Shown in pieces: positions 9,055 through 17,818 of a stretch of 64,000 nt of DNA (its first letter is position 1; each line of letters starts with the position of its first letter). The translations under genes were made by a program, and so were the position numbers. The DNA is from Acidimicrobiaceae bacterium (lineage in GTDB: Bacteria; Actinomycetota; Acidimicrobiia; Acidimicrobiales; Ilumatobacteraceae). The notes under the pieces were generated by a model. That model ran no database searches and was not told the DNA's origin. It was given only the letters and a program-made list of their open reading frames with translations. The stretch lies in the NCBI GenBank assembly GCA_020637235.1, contig JACJWG010000014.1:1-64000 (forward strand), given 5' to 3'.

Positions 9055-9122
9055 GCAACCGACCGTCAACCGCAACCATCTGTCAGGTGCAACCGTTCGT
9101 CAACCGCAACGACTTGTCAACG
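9055..9122 (-). promoter_or_regulatory. Four 17-bp iterons over the RES toxin-antitoxin promoter
   Basis: Four head-to-tail 17-bp units at 9055, 9072, 9089 and 9106, each GCAACnnnnnGTCAnnn on the plus strand, fill the region just upstream of the antitoxin start. On the minus strand a TTGCGG / TAGTGT pair with 18-bp spacing could be the promoter, placing the -35 inside the iterons. Autoregulation by the antitoxin HTH is inferred from known toxin-antitoxin biology; the repeats themselves are seen directly. Confidence 0.75.
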
Positions 9123-9146
9123 TTCTCGAGCACACACCGCGGTACA

Positions 9147-9758
9147 TCAGGTGGCGCGGACGTCCTCGGCCGACACGACGGGTGGCAGCACCGGGTGTTC
9201 GGTCGGGTAGAGCCCAGCCACGAACGCCCACACCTGGTCGCCCGCACGCGGCTCGCCGACGAACTCGGCGGCCAGATCGACCACGCACTGCCAGAACTCG
9301 ACCGCCCGCTCCCGAGGTACCCGGACGTGGCGATGGATCGCACGCAGGTCGTCGGCGGCATGAGCGGCCGCCGACTCGGTGGCGGCATCGACGAGCGCGT
9401 TGCCGATGAGGTCGAGCTGTTCGGCGGCGATCGCGCCGACGACGAAGTGCCGGGCGGTGCGGCCGTAGAAGCGTTCGTCGATCGCCCGTACGCGGCGGGT
9501 GCGCACCACCCGCACCAGCCCGGCATCGAGCAGGACGCGCACGTGGTGGGCGACGGTGCTCTTCGGCCGCCCCAGTGCGTCGGCGAGCTCGGCGACGCTG
9601 GCAGCACGTTCGAGGAGCAGATCGAGCACCACGCCTCGCACCGGGTGGAATGCCGCTCGGATCTCGTCGGGCGCACCGATCGTGCGCGTCTCGTCGAGGT
9701 CGTGGTCGGGCGTGGAGGGGCCGGACGAGCCGGCGGCGACATCGTTCGCGGCGTTCAT
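9147..9758 (-). CDS. ArsR-like winged-helix regulator
   Basis: A 203-residue protein with an ArsR/GntR-type winged helix at about residues 30-90. It shows VRGVVLDLLLERAASVAELADALGRPKSTVAHHVRVLLDAGLVRVVRTRR, with GRPKSTVAHHVRVL as the recognition helix, then a helical C-terminal half with a ligand- or dimer-interface look. The frame is open back to 9872, but the ATG at 9758 sits immediately before the domain and next to repeated GGATCGATCC sequences. It diverges from an alpha/beta hydrolase gene, which it probably controls. No cysteine metal-binding motif is evident, so a metal sensor is unlikely. Confidence 0.78.
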   Translation of the reverse strand: MNAANDVAAGSSGPSTPDHDLDETRTIGAPDEIRAAFHPVRGVVLDLLLERAASVAELADALGRPKSTVAHHVRVLLDAGLVRVVRTRRVRAIDERFYGRTARHFVVGAIAAEQLDLIGNALVDAATESAAAHAADDLRAIHRHVRVPRERAVEFWQCVVDLAAEFVGEPRAGDQVWAFVAGLYPTEHPVLPPVVSAEDVRAT

Positions 9759-9800
9759 CGATCCACTTCTCCGGATCGATCGACTATGGTGGATCGATCC
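9757..9800. promoter_or_regulatory. Triple GGATCGATCC operator-like repeats in divergent promoter
   Basis: Three copies of the palindrome GGATCGATCC or close variants lie at 9757-9764, 9773-9781 and 9791-9800, spaced about 17 bp. They begin at the start codon of the winged-helix regulator and run into the spacer before the hydrolase gene. Binding by the adjacent regulator is inference from position and symmetry. Confidence 0.55.
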
Positions 9801-9855
9801 AACTGTTCGGAGCGTAGCCGATCGGCTCGCCCCACCGACACCGAGGTGGTCATCC

Positions 9856-10560
9856 ATGGACGTCGTCCTCATCCCCGGGCTCTGGCTCGACGCAAGCAGC
9901 TGGGACGCCGTCGTCCCGGCGATCGAGGCTGCAGGTCACCGCGCGCACCCGCTCACCCTGCCGGGCCTCGGCTCGGTCGACGACGACCGATCCGGCGTCA
10001 CCCTGCGCGACCAGGTGGATGCCGTCGTCGCCGCGATCGATCGGTGCGCCGATGCGGTGATGCTGGTGGGCCACTCGGCCGGCGCCGGCGTGGCCTGGGC
10101 CGCGGTCGACGCACGAGTCGACCGGATCGCCCGGCTCGTGGCCGTCGGCGGCTTCCCCACGCCGCACGGACTGCCACTCGTCGAGGGGCTGCCGGTCCAC
10201 CACGGCGAAGTGACTCTCCCGGACTTCGACGAGTTCGACCCGTCCGAACTCGCCGGGCTCGACGCAGGTGCGCTCGCATCGTTCCGGGCCCGGGCGATCC
10301 CCTCCCCCGGCTGCGTCGTGTCCGACCTGCAGCGCCTGTCGGACGATCGACGGTACGGCGTGCCCGTCACCGTCGTCTGTCCCGAGTTCTCCCCCGACGA
10401 CCTGCGACGCTGGATCGAATCCGGCGCCGAACCGGTGCAGGAGCTCGCACGCCTGCGCGACGTCGAGTACGTCGATCTCGACACCGGACACTGGCCACAG
10501 TTCAGCGCCCCCGACGCACTGGCCGACCTCCTCCTCGACCGGCTCCCCGCTGCCGGCTGA
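9856..10560 (+). CDS. Alpha/beta-hydrolase family protein
   Basis: A 234-residue alpha/beta hydrolase. It begins with the strand and oxyanion region VVLIPGLWLDASSWD, has the nucleophile elbow GHSAG at about residue 74 (MLVGHSAGAGVAWA), and the catalytic histidine in DLDTGHWPQFSAP near the C-terminus. This is the small esterase/lipase-like class found beside regulators. The substrate is unknown. It diverges from an ArsR-like gene over 97 bp containing three palindromic repeats, suggesting inducible expression. Confidence 0.85.
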   Translation: MDVVLIPGLWLDASSWDAVVPAIEAAGHRAHPLTLPGLGSVDDDRSGVTLRDQVDAVVAAIDRCADAVMLVGHSAGAGVAWAAVDARVDRIARLVAVGGFPTPHGLPLVEGLPVHHGEVTLPDFDEFDPSELAGLDAGALASFRARAIPSPGCVVSDLQRLSDDRRYGVPVTVVCPEFSPDDLRRWIESGAEPVQELARLRDVEYVDLDTGHWPQFSAPDALADLLLDRLPAAG

Positions 10561-10640
10561 CGTCGCGTCTGCGCCTCGACCACGCACCACCCCCTGGGGC
10601 CGGCCTCAAGCCCGGAGCTGGTGCAGCCGATCACTCCCAC

Positions 10641-11783
10641 ATGGCGGAACGTGCGGCGCTGGACGTCGCGTCGGCGGACGCGGGTCTCGACTGGGAGGAC
10701 CTGCTGGATGGCGTGCTTCGCGGCGACCACGTGCGCAGCGTGTTCCAGCCGATCGTCGACCTCGAGGGACGCTCGGTGGCCGGATACGAGGCGCTCACCA
10801 GGTTCGAGCACCCCCAGGTGACGCTCGGGCCCGACCGGTGGTTCGCCGCAGCCGCCGCTCGCGGACTCGCACCCCAGGTGGAGGCCGTCACCCTCGCGTC
10901 GGCGCTGCGCGAGCGACCCACCCTGAGCGCCAACCGATTCCTGTCGCTCAACGTGGAACCCGAGTCGCTGGTCGACGACACCGTGATGCGTGTGCTGCAC
11001 GACGCCGGCGACCTGCACGGACTGGTGATCGAGATCACCGAACACCGCCCGTTCGACATCGCGAGCGTCGAGCCGTCGATCCGCCGGCTGCGCACGGCCG
11101 GCGCACGCATCGCGGTCGACGACGCCGGTGCGGGCCATGCCGGACTGCAGCAGATCCTCGACCTGCGTCCGTCGTTCCTGAAGCTCGATCACGCGCTCGT
11201 CGCCGGCGTCGACGCCGACGAGGCCAAACGGGCGCTGATCGACATGCTGCGACTGTTCGCCAACCGGATCGAGGCATGGCTGGTGGCCGAAGGGGTGGAG
11301 ACGATCGGCGAAGCGCACACCTTGGTGAGCCTGGGCGTGCCGCTGGCACAGGGCTACTGGTTCGCCCGACCTGCGCCGGCGTTCGCCGACCTGCCGACCG
11401 GTGTGACCGCGGCGCTGGGGGCGATCGATCGCGTCGGCATCGCGCCGCTCGCGCCGCTGCTCACGACCGCACCCACGTGCTCGACCGACCTGCCCTGCCC
11501 GCCGTCGCTGTTCGCGGCATCGCCGACGGTGGTGCTGGTCGACGGCGAGCACCGCCCGGTGGGTGTGGTCGACGTCGAGTCGATGCTCAACGGCACGGCC
11601 CTCCCGGTGCTGAAGGTGAACGTGCACACCACCCTGGCCGAGCTCGCGCACCGGGTGAGCACGGCCGCTGCCGATCCGGCGTTGCCGGTGGTGGTGCACG
11701 ACGACGCCGGCCGGTACGTGGGGATCGTGACCACGCGCCGCCTGCTCGCCGAGCTCGGCCGTTCGTGCGTCACCCTGCGCTGA
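10641..11783 (+). CDS. EAL-domain cyclic-di-GMP phosphodiesterase with C-terminal CBS-like region
   Basis: A 380-residue protein. The EAL domain spans about residues 25-250 and keeps the catalytic signatures: YEALTRFE for EAL, SLNVEPES, EITEH, DDAGAGHAGL, LKLDHALV and AEGVET, with QGYWFARP as the end of the fold. All metal and substrate residues appear present, so hydrolysis of c-di-GMP to pGpG is likely. The last 110 residues contain two repeats (VVLVDGEHRPVGVVDVESML and VVHDDAGRYVGIVTTRRLL) resembling CBS or response-output modules. It has no GGDEF domain and no membrane segment. Confidence 0.88.
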   Translation: MAERAALDVASADAGLDWEDLLDGVLRGDHVRSVFQPIVDLEGRSVAGYEALTRFEHPQVTLGPDRWFAAAAARGLAPQVEAVTLASALRERPTLSANRFLSLNVEPESLVDDTVMRVLHDAGDLHGLVIEITEHRPFDIASVEPSIRRLRTAGARIAVDDAGAGHAGLQQILDLRPSFLKLDHALVAGVDADEAKRALIDMLRLFANRIEAWLVAEGVETIGEAHTLVSLGVPLAQGYWFARPAPAFADLPTGVTAALGAIDRVGIAPLAPLLTTAPTCSTDLPCPPSLFAASPTVVLVDGEHRPVGVVDVESMLNGTALPVLKVNVHTTLAELAHRVSTAAADPALPVVVHDDAGRYVGIVTTRRLLAELGRSCVTLR

Positions 11784-11863
11784 GACCCTGCGTTCGTCCC
11801 GGCGTTCCGCACCACGGGACACCGGGCTCGACAGTCGCCCACGCCCACGGCGATCGTGAGGGG

Positions 11864-13429
11864 ATGCCGACCGCCGCACGTGTGCTCGTCGACCAGCTCG
11901 TCGCCTGTGGCGCCACGCGCACCTTCGGCGTGCCGGGCGAGAGCTTCCTCGCCGTGCTCGACGCGCTCGTCGACACGCCGCAGCTCCCCTTCGTGGCCTG
12001 CCGCCACGAGGGCGGTGCGGCATTCGCCGCGGAGGCGCACGGCAAGCTGACCGGCTCCCCTGGCGTGGTGTTGGTGAGCCGCGGGCCGGGTGTGCTCAAC
12101 GCCGCCACCGGCATCCACACCGCGCAACAGGACGAGACACCGCTCGTGGTGTTCGTCGGCCAGCTGCCGATCGCGTTGCGTGGTCGCGACGGGTTCCAGG
12201 AACTCGATCTGGCGAATGTGTTCGGCTCGGTGTGCCGTTGGGTGCACGAGGTGGTCGACCCGGCCCGCATCGCCGAGGTGGTGGCGACGGCGTGGTCGCA
12301 GGCCATGTCGGGCCGGCCCGGACCGGTGATGGTGGGTCTGCCGGAGGACCTGCTGGAGGCAGAGGTGACCGCCGGGGTGGTGACGCCTGCCCCGACGACC
12401 CGCACCGCGGTGGACGCCGCCACGGCCTCGGCCGTGCGCGAGCTGCTCGCCGCCAGCGAACGACCGGTGGCGATCGTCGGCGGCAGCAGATGGACCGATC
12501 GGGCGATCGAGGCGCTGCCCGACGTGCTCCCGGGTGTTCCACTCGTCACCGGCTTCCGCCGTCAGGATCTCGTCGACCACCGCCTCGACGTGTTCGCCGG
12601 CTCGCTCGGGCTCGGCGCCGACCCGGCGGTGGTCGACCTCGTGCGCGCCGCCGACCTGGTGCTCGCGATCGGCGACCGGCTGGACGACCCGACGACGAAC
12701 GGCTTCACCCTGTTCGCCGAGACGACGGCACCGCTGGTGCACGTGCACCCCGATCCCGCCGAACTCGGCCGCAACGTCCGACCACGCCTCGCGGTGGCGG
12801 CCGACCCGGCTGCGTTCCTCGATGCGATCGGCGACGTGCCGTCACGTCCGTCGTGGCTGCCGTGGGCGGCCTCCGCCCACCACGCGAACCTCGCGTGGCA
12901 CGGCTCGGACGGGCTGCTCGACGACGTGGTGCGCGGGATGCGCGCGATGTTGCCCGACGACTCGATCGTCACCAACGGTGCCGGCAACTTCACCCGACCG
13001 TTGCACCGGGCGTTCCGGTATCACCGTCCCGGCCGCCAGCTCGCCCCGTGCGGCGGATCGATGGGGTACGGCCTGCCGGCGGCGATGGCCGCCGCGCTCG
13101 AGCACCCGGACCGTGCGGTCGTGTGCGTCGCCGGCGACGGCGACCTGATGATGACGGTGCAGGAGCTGGCCACGATCGCCCACCACGGGCTGGGTGTCGT
13201 GGTGCTCGTCGTCGACAACGCCGGCTACGGCACGATCCGCACCCATCAGGAGCGCCGCTACCCCGGTCGACCGTCGGGCACCGCGCTCACCAGTCCCGAC
13301 TTCGTGCAGCTCGGCCGGAGCTTCGGGATGCGAGCCGAACGCACCGTGGCCGCCGACGACACCCTCGCCGCGTTGCAGCGGGCGATCGAGTCGCGCACCG
13401 CGTCGCTGGTGCACCTCGTCACGAGTTGA
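11864..13429 (+). CDS. Thiamine-diphosphate-binding protein, acetolactate-synthase-like
   Basis: A 521-residue protein with the three-domain plan of the acetolactate synthase / benzoylformate decarboxylase superfamily: a PYR domain with the catalytic glutamate in CRHEGGAAFAAEAHGK, a central domain, and a PP domain with the GDG motif (VAGDGDLMMTVQEL) ending in VDNAGYG. The domain order and Glu make it catalytically plausible. No small regulatory subunit (ilvH) is nearby, and a second paralogous family member lies at 16.1-17.6 kb. The reaction is not determinable; decarboxylases and carboligases of catabolism are as likely as branched-chain amino-acid biosynthesis. Confidence 0.85.
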   Translation: MPTAARVLVDQLVACGATRTFGVPGESFLAVLDALVDTPQLPFVACRHEGGAAFAAEAHGKLTGSPGVVLVSRGPGVLNAATGIHTAQQDETPLVVFVGQLPIALRGRDGFQELDLANVFGSVCRWVHEVVDPARIAEVVATAWSQAMSGRPGPVMVGLPEDLLEAEVTAGVVTPAPTTRTAVDAATASAVRELLAASERPVAIVGGSRWTDRAIEALPDVLPGVPLVTGFRRQDLVDHRLDVFAGSLGLGADPAVVDLVRAADLVLAIGDRLDDPTTNGFTLFAETTAPLVHVHPDPAELGRNVRPRLAVAADPAAFLDAIGDVPSRPSWLPWAASAHHANLAWHGSDGLLDDVVRGMRAMLPDDSIVTNGAGNFTRPLHRAFRYHRPGRQLAPCGGSMGYGLPAAMAAALEHPDRAVVCVAGDGDLMMTVQELATIAHHGLGVVVLVVDNAGYGTIRTHQERRYPGRPSGTALTSPDFVQLGRSFGMRAERTVAADDTLAALQRAIESRTASLVHLVTS

Positions 13430-13477
13430 TCCCTGTCGCCCGTCGTGCAGGGGCCGTCGTTCGGGCACACTGGCCGC

Positions 13478-13885
13478 GTGGCGGCCGACGACGTGCGCAC
13501 CGAGCGGGGTCTCGTGATTCCCGGCGACGCGATCACCTGGGAGTTCGCGCGCTCGAGCGGCGCCGGCGGGCAGCACGTCAACACGTCGTCCACCAAGGCC
13601 ACCGTCGTGGTCGACCTGGCCCAAGTGCGTGGGACGGCTGCGGCGACACGGCGTGTGCTCGATGCGCTCGGGGCGGAACTCCGGGTGAGCTCGCAGACCC
13701 ACCGCAGCCAGCACCGCAATCGCGAGGCGGCGCTCGCCCGGGCGATCGAGCGGATCGACGAGGCCGCCCGTCCGCCTGCGCCGGCGCGCCGACCGTCGCG
13801 ACCCACCCGTGGGTCGGTCGAGCGGCGACTCGACGCGAAACGTCGTGCGTCGGAGGTGAAACGCGGCCGGCGCGGCGACTGGTGA
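13478..13885 (+). CDS. arfB: ArfB/YaeJ-like peptidyl-tRNA hydrolase (ribosome rescue)
   Basis: A 135-residue release-factor-like protein with the catalytic GGQ in SSGAGGQHVNTSSTKA at about residue 32 and a basic, arginine-rich C-terminal tail (SRPTRGSVERRLDAKRRASEVKRGRRG). This is the ArfB layout, in which the tail enters the mRNA channel of stalled ribosomes and GGQ hydrolyses the peptidyl-tRNA. There is no codon-recognition domain, so it is not RF1/RF2. The GTG at 13478 gives a length close to E. coli ArfB (140); the frame is open a little further upstream. A GNAT gene follows 17 bp downstream. Confidence 0.87.
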   Translation: MAADDVRTERGLVIPGDAITWEFARSSGAGGQHVNTSSTKATVVVDLAQVRGTAAATRRVLDALGAELRVSSQTHRSQHRNREAALARAIERIDEAARPPAPARRPSRPTRGSVERRLDAKRRASEVKRGRRGDW

Positions 13886-13902
13886 GCTGGCAGGATCGAT
13901 CC

Positions 13903-14424
13903 ATGGCCGTCTCGTTCGATCCCGTCGTGTGGCCCGACGACGCCGACGACGTGGTCGCGTTCCTGACGGCGAACGACTGGCCGTTCCACGGCACGCCGCA
14001 TCTCGACCGAGCCTCCGCCGCCGAGGTGCGCGTGGTCGACGACGACGTCGCATCGGTCTGGATCCGTGACGCCGGCAGGGTCGTCGGCCTCGTGCGGTTG
14101 CTCGATCTCGACGACCTCGCCGACGGCAGCCCCGTGTTCGACCTCCGCATCGCCGCGGCACATCGCGGCAGGGGTCTCGGGCGCCGGGCCGTCGACTGGC
14201 TGACCACGTTCTTGTTCACCGCTCACCCGGTGCTGCACCGCATCGAGGCCACCACTCGCGACGACAACGCCGCGATGCAGGCGGTGTTCGCTGCGTGCGG
14301 CTACCGCCAGGAGGGCCGCTTCGTCGAGGCGTGGACCAACGCCGACGGCTCCCGATCGGATGCCCTGTCGTATGCGATCCTGCGCCGCGAACACCTCGCT
14401 CGATCGGCCGCCCACCGAGCCTGA
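13903..14424 (+). CDS. GNAT-family N-acetyltransferase
   Basis: A 173-residue acetyltransferase of the RimJ/RimL-like GNAT class. The acetyl-CoA-binding loop is in LRIAAAHRGRGLGRRAVDWL, preceded by a beta-strand arm, and the C-terminal end EATTRDDNAAMQAVFAACGYRQEGRF has the typical NxxMxxVFxxxGY pattern. The substrate is unknown. The ATG at 13903 follows GGCAGGATCGATCC. It lies 17 bp after the ArfB-like gene and is probably cotranscribed; it faces a convergent hydrolase gene. Confidence 0.85.
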   Translation: MAVSFDPVVWPDDADDVVAFLTANDWPFHGTPHLDRASAAEVRVVDDDVASVWIRDAGRVVGLVRLLDLDDLADGSPVFDLRIAAAHRGRGLGRRAVDWLTTFLFTAHPVLHRIEATTRDDNAAMQAVFAACGYRQEGRFVEAWTNADGSRSDALSYAILRREHLARSAAHRA

Positions 14425-14482
14425 CCGGTCGTCGGGTGGCCCGGCGCGCCGGATCGCCTCGTGGGGTGTCGCCCCTGCGGGT

Positions 14483-15514
14483 TCAGCCGGCGGCGAATGC
14501 GGCCAGGTCGCGCGCCGTGTCGCGGCTGATCTCGGGGCAGGCGATCGCGAAGATCTCGGTGCCGTGCATGGTGCCGAGCACCATGCGGCCTCGCGCAGCG
14601 ACGCCGGCGGCCAGCAGCCGGCGATAGAACACCACGCCCTCGTCGCACAGCGGGTCGCACTCGTTCACGCTGATCACCGTGCGGGGCAGGCCACGCAGAT
14701 CGTCCTCGGACGCGAACAACGGCCAGGCCAGCGGATCGCGTGCCTCGAACGCCTCGATGCCGTATCCCACCGCGCCGATGTTGCTGTGCAGGTCGAGCAG
14801 GATGCCGTTGTTGCGGGTGCTGGACGGCAGGTCGTCCTGCGGCCACGAACCGGCGATGTACGGGCAGAGCACGTAGAGGCCGGTGATCAGCCCGAGCTTG
14901 CCGTCCCGCTTCAACTGCAGCCCGGTGGCGAGCGTGAGGTTCCCACCACCGCTCTCCCCCGCCACCACGAGGTGTGTGGTGTCGATGCCGAAACGAGCGG
15001 CGTTGGCGACGGTCCATTCGAGACCCGACACGCAGTCGTTCAGACCGGCCGGGAACGGCGCCACTTCGGGCACCGACGACGGCGTGACGCAGTTGCGGAA
15101 GTCGACCATCACCACCACCACTCCGTTGGCGGCGATGATCTTGCCCCACGCGCGATACATCCCGCGATCGGCCGACAGCGACGCCATGCCCCCACCGTGG
15201 ATGTAGTACACGCACGGCAGCACGTCGTCGGTGTCGGGGCGGATGATCCGCAGGTTGATGGTGTTGCCGTCGGGCTGCGAGATCGCCTGGTCCTCCACGA
15301 TCCGCAGCCCGGCCGACGGCGCGACGTCGTCGTTGTCGATCGCGTCGAGCATCGCATCCATCGCCGTGCGTCGGGCGAGCGCCTCGGGGGTGTTCATCTG
15401 GGCGAGCAACTCGTCACGGTTCGCGACGTCGGCGGCAGGTTCGGAGGGCATCGCAGCGAGCAGCGCCTTGAGGCGCGGGTCGAGGCGCGGATCGGCGGCG
15501 ATGTCGTACGGCAT
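14483..15514 (-). CDS. HSL-type alpha/beta-hydrolase (carboxylesterase)
   Basis: A 343-residue member of the hormone-sensitive-lipase family. The oxyanion motif HGGG appears in YYIHGGGMASL, the nucleophile elbow in VAGESGGGNLTL, the acid in VNECDPLCDEG and the histidine in VLGTMHGTEIF, completing the Ser-Asp-His triad. Such enzymes hydrolyse short acyl esters; actinobacterial members often act on small carboxylic esters. The ATG at 15514 follows GGGGACTGCC. An imperfect 48-bp inverted repeat lies about 90 bp upstream, between this gene and the PRC-barrel gene. Confidence 0.88.
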   Translation of the reverse strand: MPYDIAADPRLDPRLKALLAAMPSEPAADVANRDELLAQMNTPEALARRTAMDAMLDAIDNDDVAPSAGLRIVEDQAISQPDGNTINLRIIRPDTDDVLPCVYYIHGGGMASLSADRGMYRAWGKIIAANGVVVVMVDFRNCVTPSSVPEVAPFPAGLNDCVSGLEWTVANAARFGIDTTHLVVAGESGGGNLTLATGLQLKRDGKLGLITGLYVLCPYIAGSWPQDDLPSSTRNNGILLDLHSNIGAVGYGIEAFEARDPLAWPLFASEDDLRGLPRTVISVNECDPLCDEGVVFYRRLLAAGVAARGRMVLGTMHGTEIFAIACPEISRDTARDLAAFAAG

Positions 15515-15599
15515 GGCAGTCCCCTTCGGATGCGAGCGCCCCCATGACGCCCGTTGCGGCCGCACCGTACTCGCACCCGACCTCACGCCGGAACATCGC

Positions 15600-15647
15600 G
15601 TTCTGGCCGGGGTTTCCGTTCCGTCGAACGGGAACCCCGACCAGAAC
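15600..15647. repeat. Imperfect 48-bp inverted repeat
   Basis: Arms GTTCTGGCCGGGGTTTCCG and CGGGAACCCCGACCAGAAC flank a short loop; about 20 bp pair with two or three mismatches. It sits between the 3' end of the PRC-barrel gene and the start of the esterase gene, both on the minus strand, so it may terminate one transcript or bind a regulator. There is no T tract. Confidence 0.55.
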
Positions 15648-15681
15648 GGTCCTGGTGATGACGAGCCCCGGTGGGGTGCGC

Positions 15682-15981
15682 TCAGGTGATCTGGAAGTGC
15701 TGCTCGGCGTGCTGGCGGGCGGCGTCGTCCGGGTAGTGGTGCGCATCGACGACGGGGGCCTGCTTGATCCACTTCCGGTCGAAGGGAACGACGATCTTGC
15801 CCTCGTCGGTCTCGTACGAACCGGCGATCGGCACCAGCCGCTCCTTGCGGAAGACCCCCGGATCGACGACGAGCCACGTGGGCTCGGTCGACGTCTCGTC
15901 GTCGTAGAACACGTCCGAGACGGTGCCGACGGGCTCGCCGTGTTCGTCGATCACCTGATGGCCGGTGTAGGTGGTGTGCAT
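15682..15981 (-). CDS. PRC-barrel domain protein
   Basis: A 99-residue protein made of a single PRC-barrel: HQVIDEHGEPVGTVSDVFYDDE, then WLVVDPGVFRKERLVPIAG and the end of the barrel VPFDRKWIKQAPVV. PRC-barrels occur in RimM and photosynthetic reaction centres, and as stand-alone proteins in desiccation- or stress-related clusters. The stand-alone role is unknown. The ATG at 15981 is preceded by AGGAGGACATCGAACG, a strong ribosome-binding site, so the upstream open frame is not used. Confidence 0.85.
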   Translation of the reverse strand: MHTTYTGHQVIDEHGEPVGTVSDVFYDDETSTEPTWLVVDPGVFRKERLVPIAGSYETDEGKIVVPFDRKWIKQAPVVDAHHYPDDAARQHAEQHFQIT

Positions 15982-16098
15982 CGTTCGATGTCCTCCTGTG
16001 ATGCGACCGTCACACGATCGCAACATCAGGATTCCCCGCCGTCGGTCGGAGCGACACGTTTCCTCTCCGGACGGGTGGCCGCAGACCGGCAAGGCGGA

Positions 16099-17637
16099 TC
16101 AGAGCACGGCTTCGACGAGGCGAGGACCGCGGCACACGATCGCCGCAGCGAACGCGTCGTCGAACGCGTCGAGCGAGTCGACACGAACGGCTTCGACGCC
16201 CATACCGTGGGCGAGCGACACCCAGTCGAGCGCCGGGTTGCCGAGGTCGAGCATCGACAGCGCGCCGGCGCCGGCTTCGGCACCGACGCGCATGAGCTCG
16301 ATGTTCAAGATCGCGTAGCTGCGGTTGGCGAAGATCACGGTCGTCACGTCGAGTTGCTCGCGTGCCATGGTCCACAACGTCTGCAGCGTGTACATCGCGC
16401 CGCCGTCACCGTGGAGACACACGACCTTGCGATCGGGGCACGCCACCGCTGCGCCCGCAGCCACGGGGAGTCCCTGCCCGATCGACCCCCCGGTGAGCGA
16501 GAGCACGTCGTGCGGTGCGGCCGTCGACAGCGCGAGTGCGGGGCCGAGGCTCGAGGTGGCCGCCTCGTCGGCGACGATCGCGCCCTCGGGCAGGTGGCGT
16601 GCGATCGACTGGCCGATCCCGAACTGGTCCCAGCGGCCCGACGCGCCATCCGCGACCCGGTGGTCAGCGACGGTCGACCCGGTGGCCGGCGCACCGAGCA
16701 GGTCGGCGAGCGCCCGCAGCGCGCCCGTGCCGTCCTCGTGCGGATGTGCGAGGTGGGTGATGCGACAACCATCGGGCGAACACCAGCTCGGCTTGCCGGG
16801 GTAGGCGAAGAACGCGACCGGCGGCGTCGCGCCGACGAGCACCAGTTGTTCGACCGCGGCGAGGGTGTCGACCAGCTGCTCGGCGAAGTACGGCAGCCGC
16901 TCGACCACCACGCGACCGGCGCCGCGCTCGAGGCGGGGTGCGAAGGTGTCGCACAGCAACCGACAGCCGGTCGCCGCGGCGATCCGTCCGGCGGCCACCA
17001 GCCCCTCGCCCTGCAGCACCGAGCCACGCAACAGCAGCGCCGCGTGCCCCGAGCGCAGCGCGGTCGCCGCGGCGGTGACGGCGTCGTCGCCCACGGGCGC
17101 AGGCTCGGGCACGGGCAGCGGCGGCGCCGGATGGTCGGCCTCCAGCCAGGCGACGTCGGCCGGGACGATCAGCGTCGCCACCTGGCCGGGGTGCTGCTGC
17201 GCGGCCTGCACCGCACGAGCGCCGTCGGCGGCGAGCTGGCCGGCACTGCGTGAGCTGTGCACCCAGGCCGACATCGGCCGGGCCAGACCGACGATGTCGG
17301 AGGCGAGCGGGGCGTCGTACTGGTGGTGGTAGGTGGCGTGGTCGCCGACGATGTTCACCACCGGCGAGCCGGCACGGCGGGCGTTGTGCAGGTTGGCCAG
17401 CCCGTTCGCGAGACCGGGGCCGAGGTGGAGCAGGTTCGCGGCCGGCTTGCCCGCCATGCGGGCGTAGCCGTCGGACATGCCGGTGACCGCGCCTTCGAAC
17501 AGCCCGAGCACCGGCCGCATGCCCGGCACGCGATCGACGGCGGCGACCAGGTGCATCTCCGACGTGCCCGGATTCGCGAAACACACCTCCACCCCGGCAT
17601 CGACCAGAGTCTGGAGCAGGGTCTGCGCTGCGATCAT
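16099..17637 (-). CDS. Thiamine-diphosphate enzyme, benzoylformate-decarboxylase/ALS-like
   Basis: A 512-residue thiamine-diphosphate enzyme. The PYR domain holds the catalytic glutamate in VLGLFEGAVTGMSDGYARM; the PP domain has LHGDGGAMYTLQTLW and the closing asparagine in FANRSYA. The N-terminal part (GVEVCFANPGTSEMHLV) is typical of the family branch annotated acetolactate synthase large subunit, which also includes benzoylformate decarboxylases. There is no partner subunit or obvious pathway neighbour. It shares domain order but little local similarity with the paralogue at 11.9-13.4 kb. Confidence 0.85.
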   Translation of the reverse strand: MIAAQTLLQTLVDAGVEVCFANPGTSEMHLVAAVDRVPGMRPVLGLFEGAVTGMSDGYARMAGKPAANLLHLGPGLANGLANLHNARRAGSPVVNIVGDHATYHHQYDAPLASDIVGLARPMSAWVHSSRSAGQLAADGARAVQAAQQHPGQVATLIVPADVAWLEADHPAPPLPVPEPAPVGDDAVTAAATALRSGHAALLLRGSVLQGEGLVAAGRIAAATGCRLLCDTFAPRLERGAGRVVVERLPYFAEQLVDTLAAVEQLVLVGATPPVAFFAYPGKPSWCSPDGCRITHLAHPHEDGTGALRALADLLGAPATGSTVADHRVADGASGRWDQFGIGQSIARHLPEGAIVADEAATSSLGPALALSTAAPHDVLSLTGGSIGQGLPVAAGAAVACPDRKVVCLHGDGGAMYTLQTLWTMAREQLDVTTVIFANRSYAILNIELMRVGAEAGAGALSMLDLGNPALDWVSLAHGMGVEAVRVDSLDAFDDAFAAAIVCRGPRLVEAVL

Positions 17638-17818
17638 CTCGTCTCCTCACGCTGCCGGTCGCCTGCGTCCTGGCGACGACCATTCGGTGTCGATCTTGGT
17701 GCACATCGCCGTCGCGCGACGTGATCGGGTGCCGGCCCGCTCCATCACGTCTGGTCCGGCCGACGCCGAGGCGCGGTCACCACGATCGGACCGGACACGC
17801 TCTGCCAGACTGCCCGCC

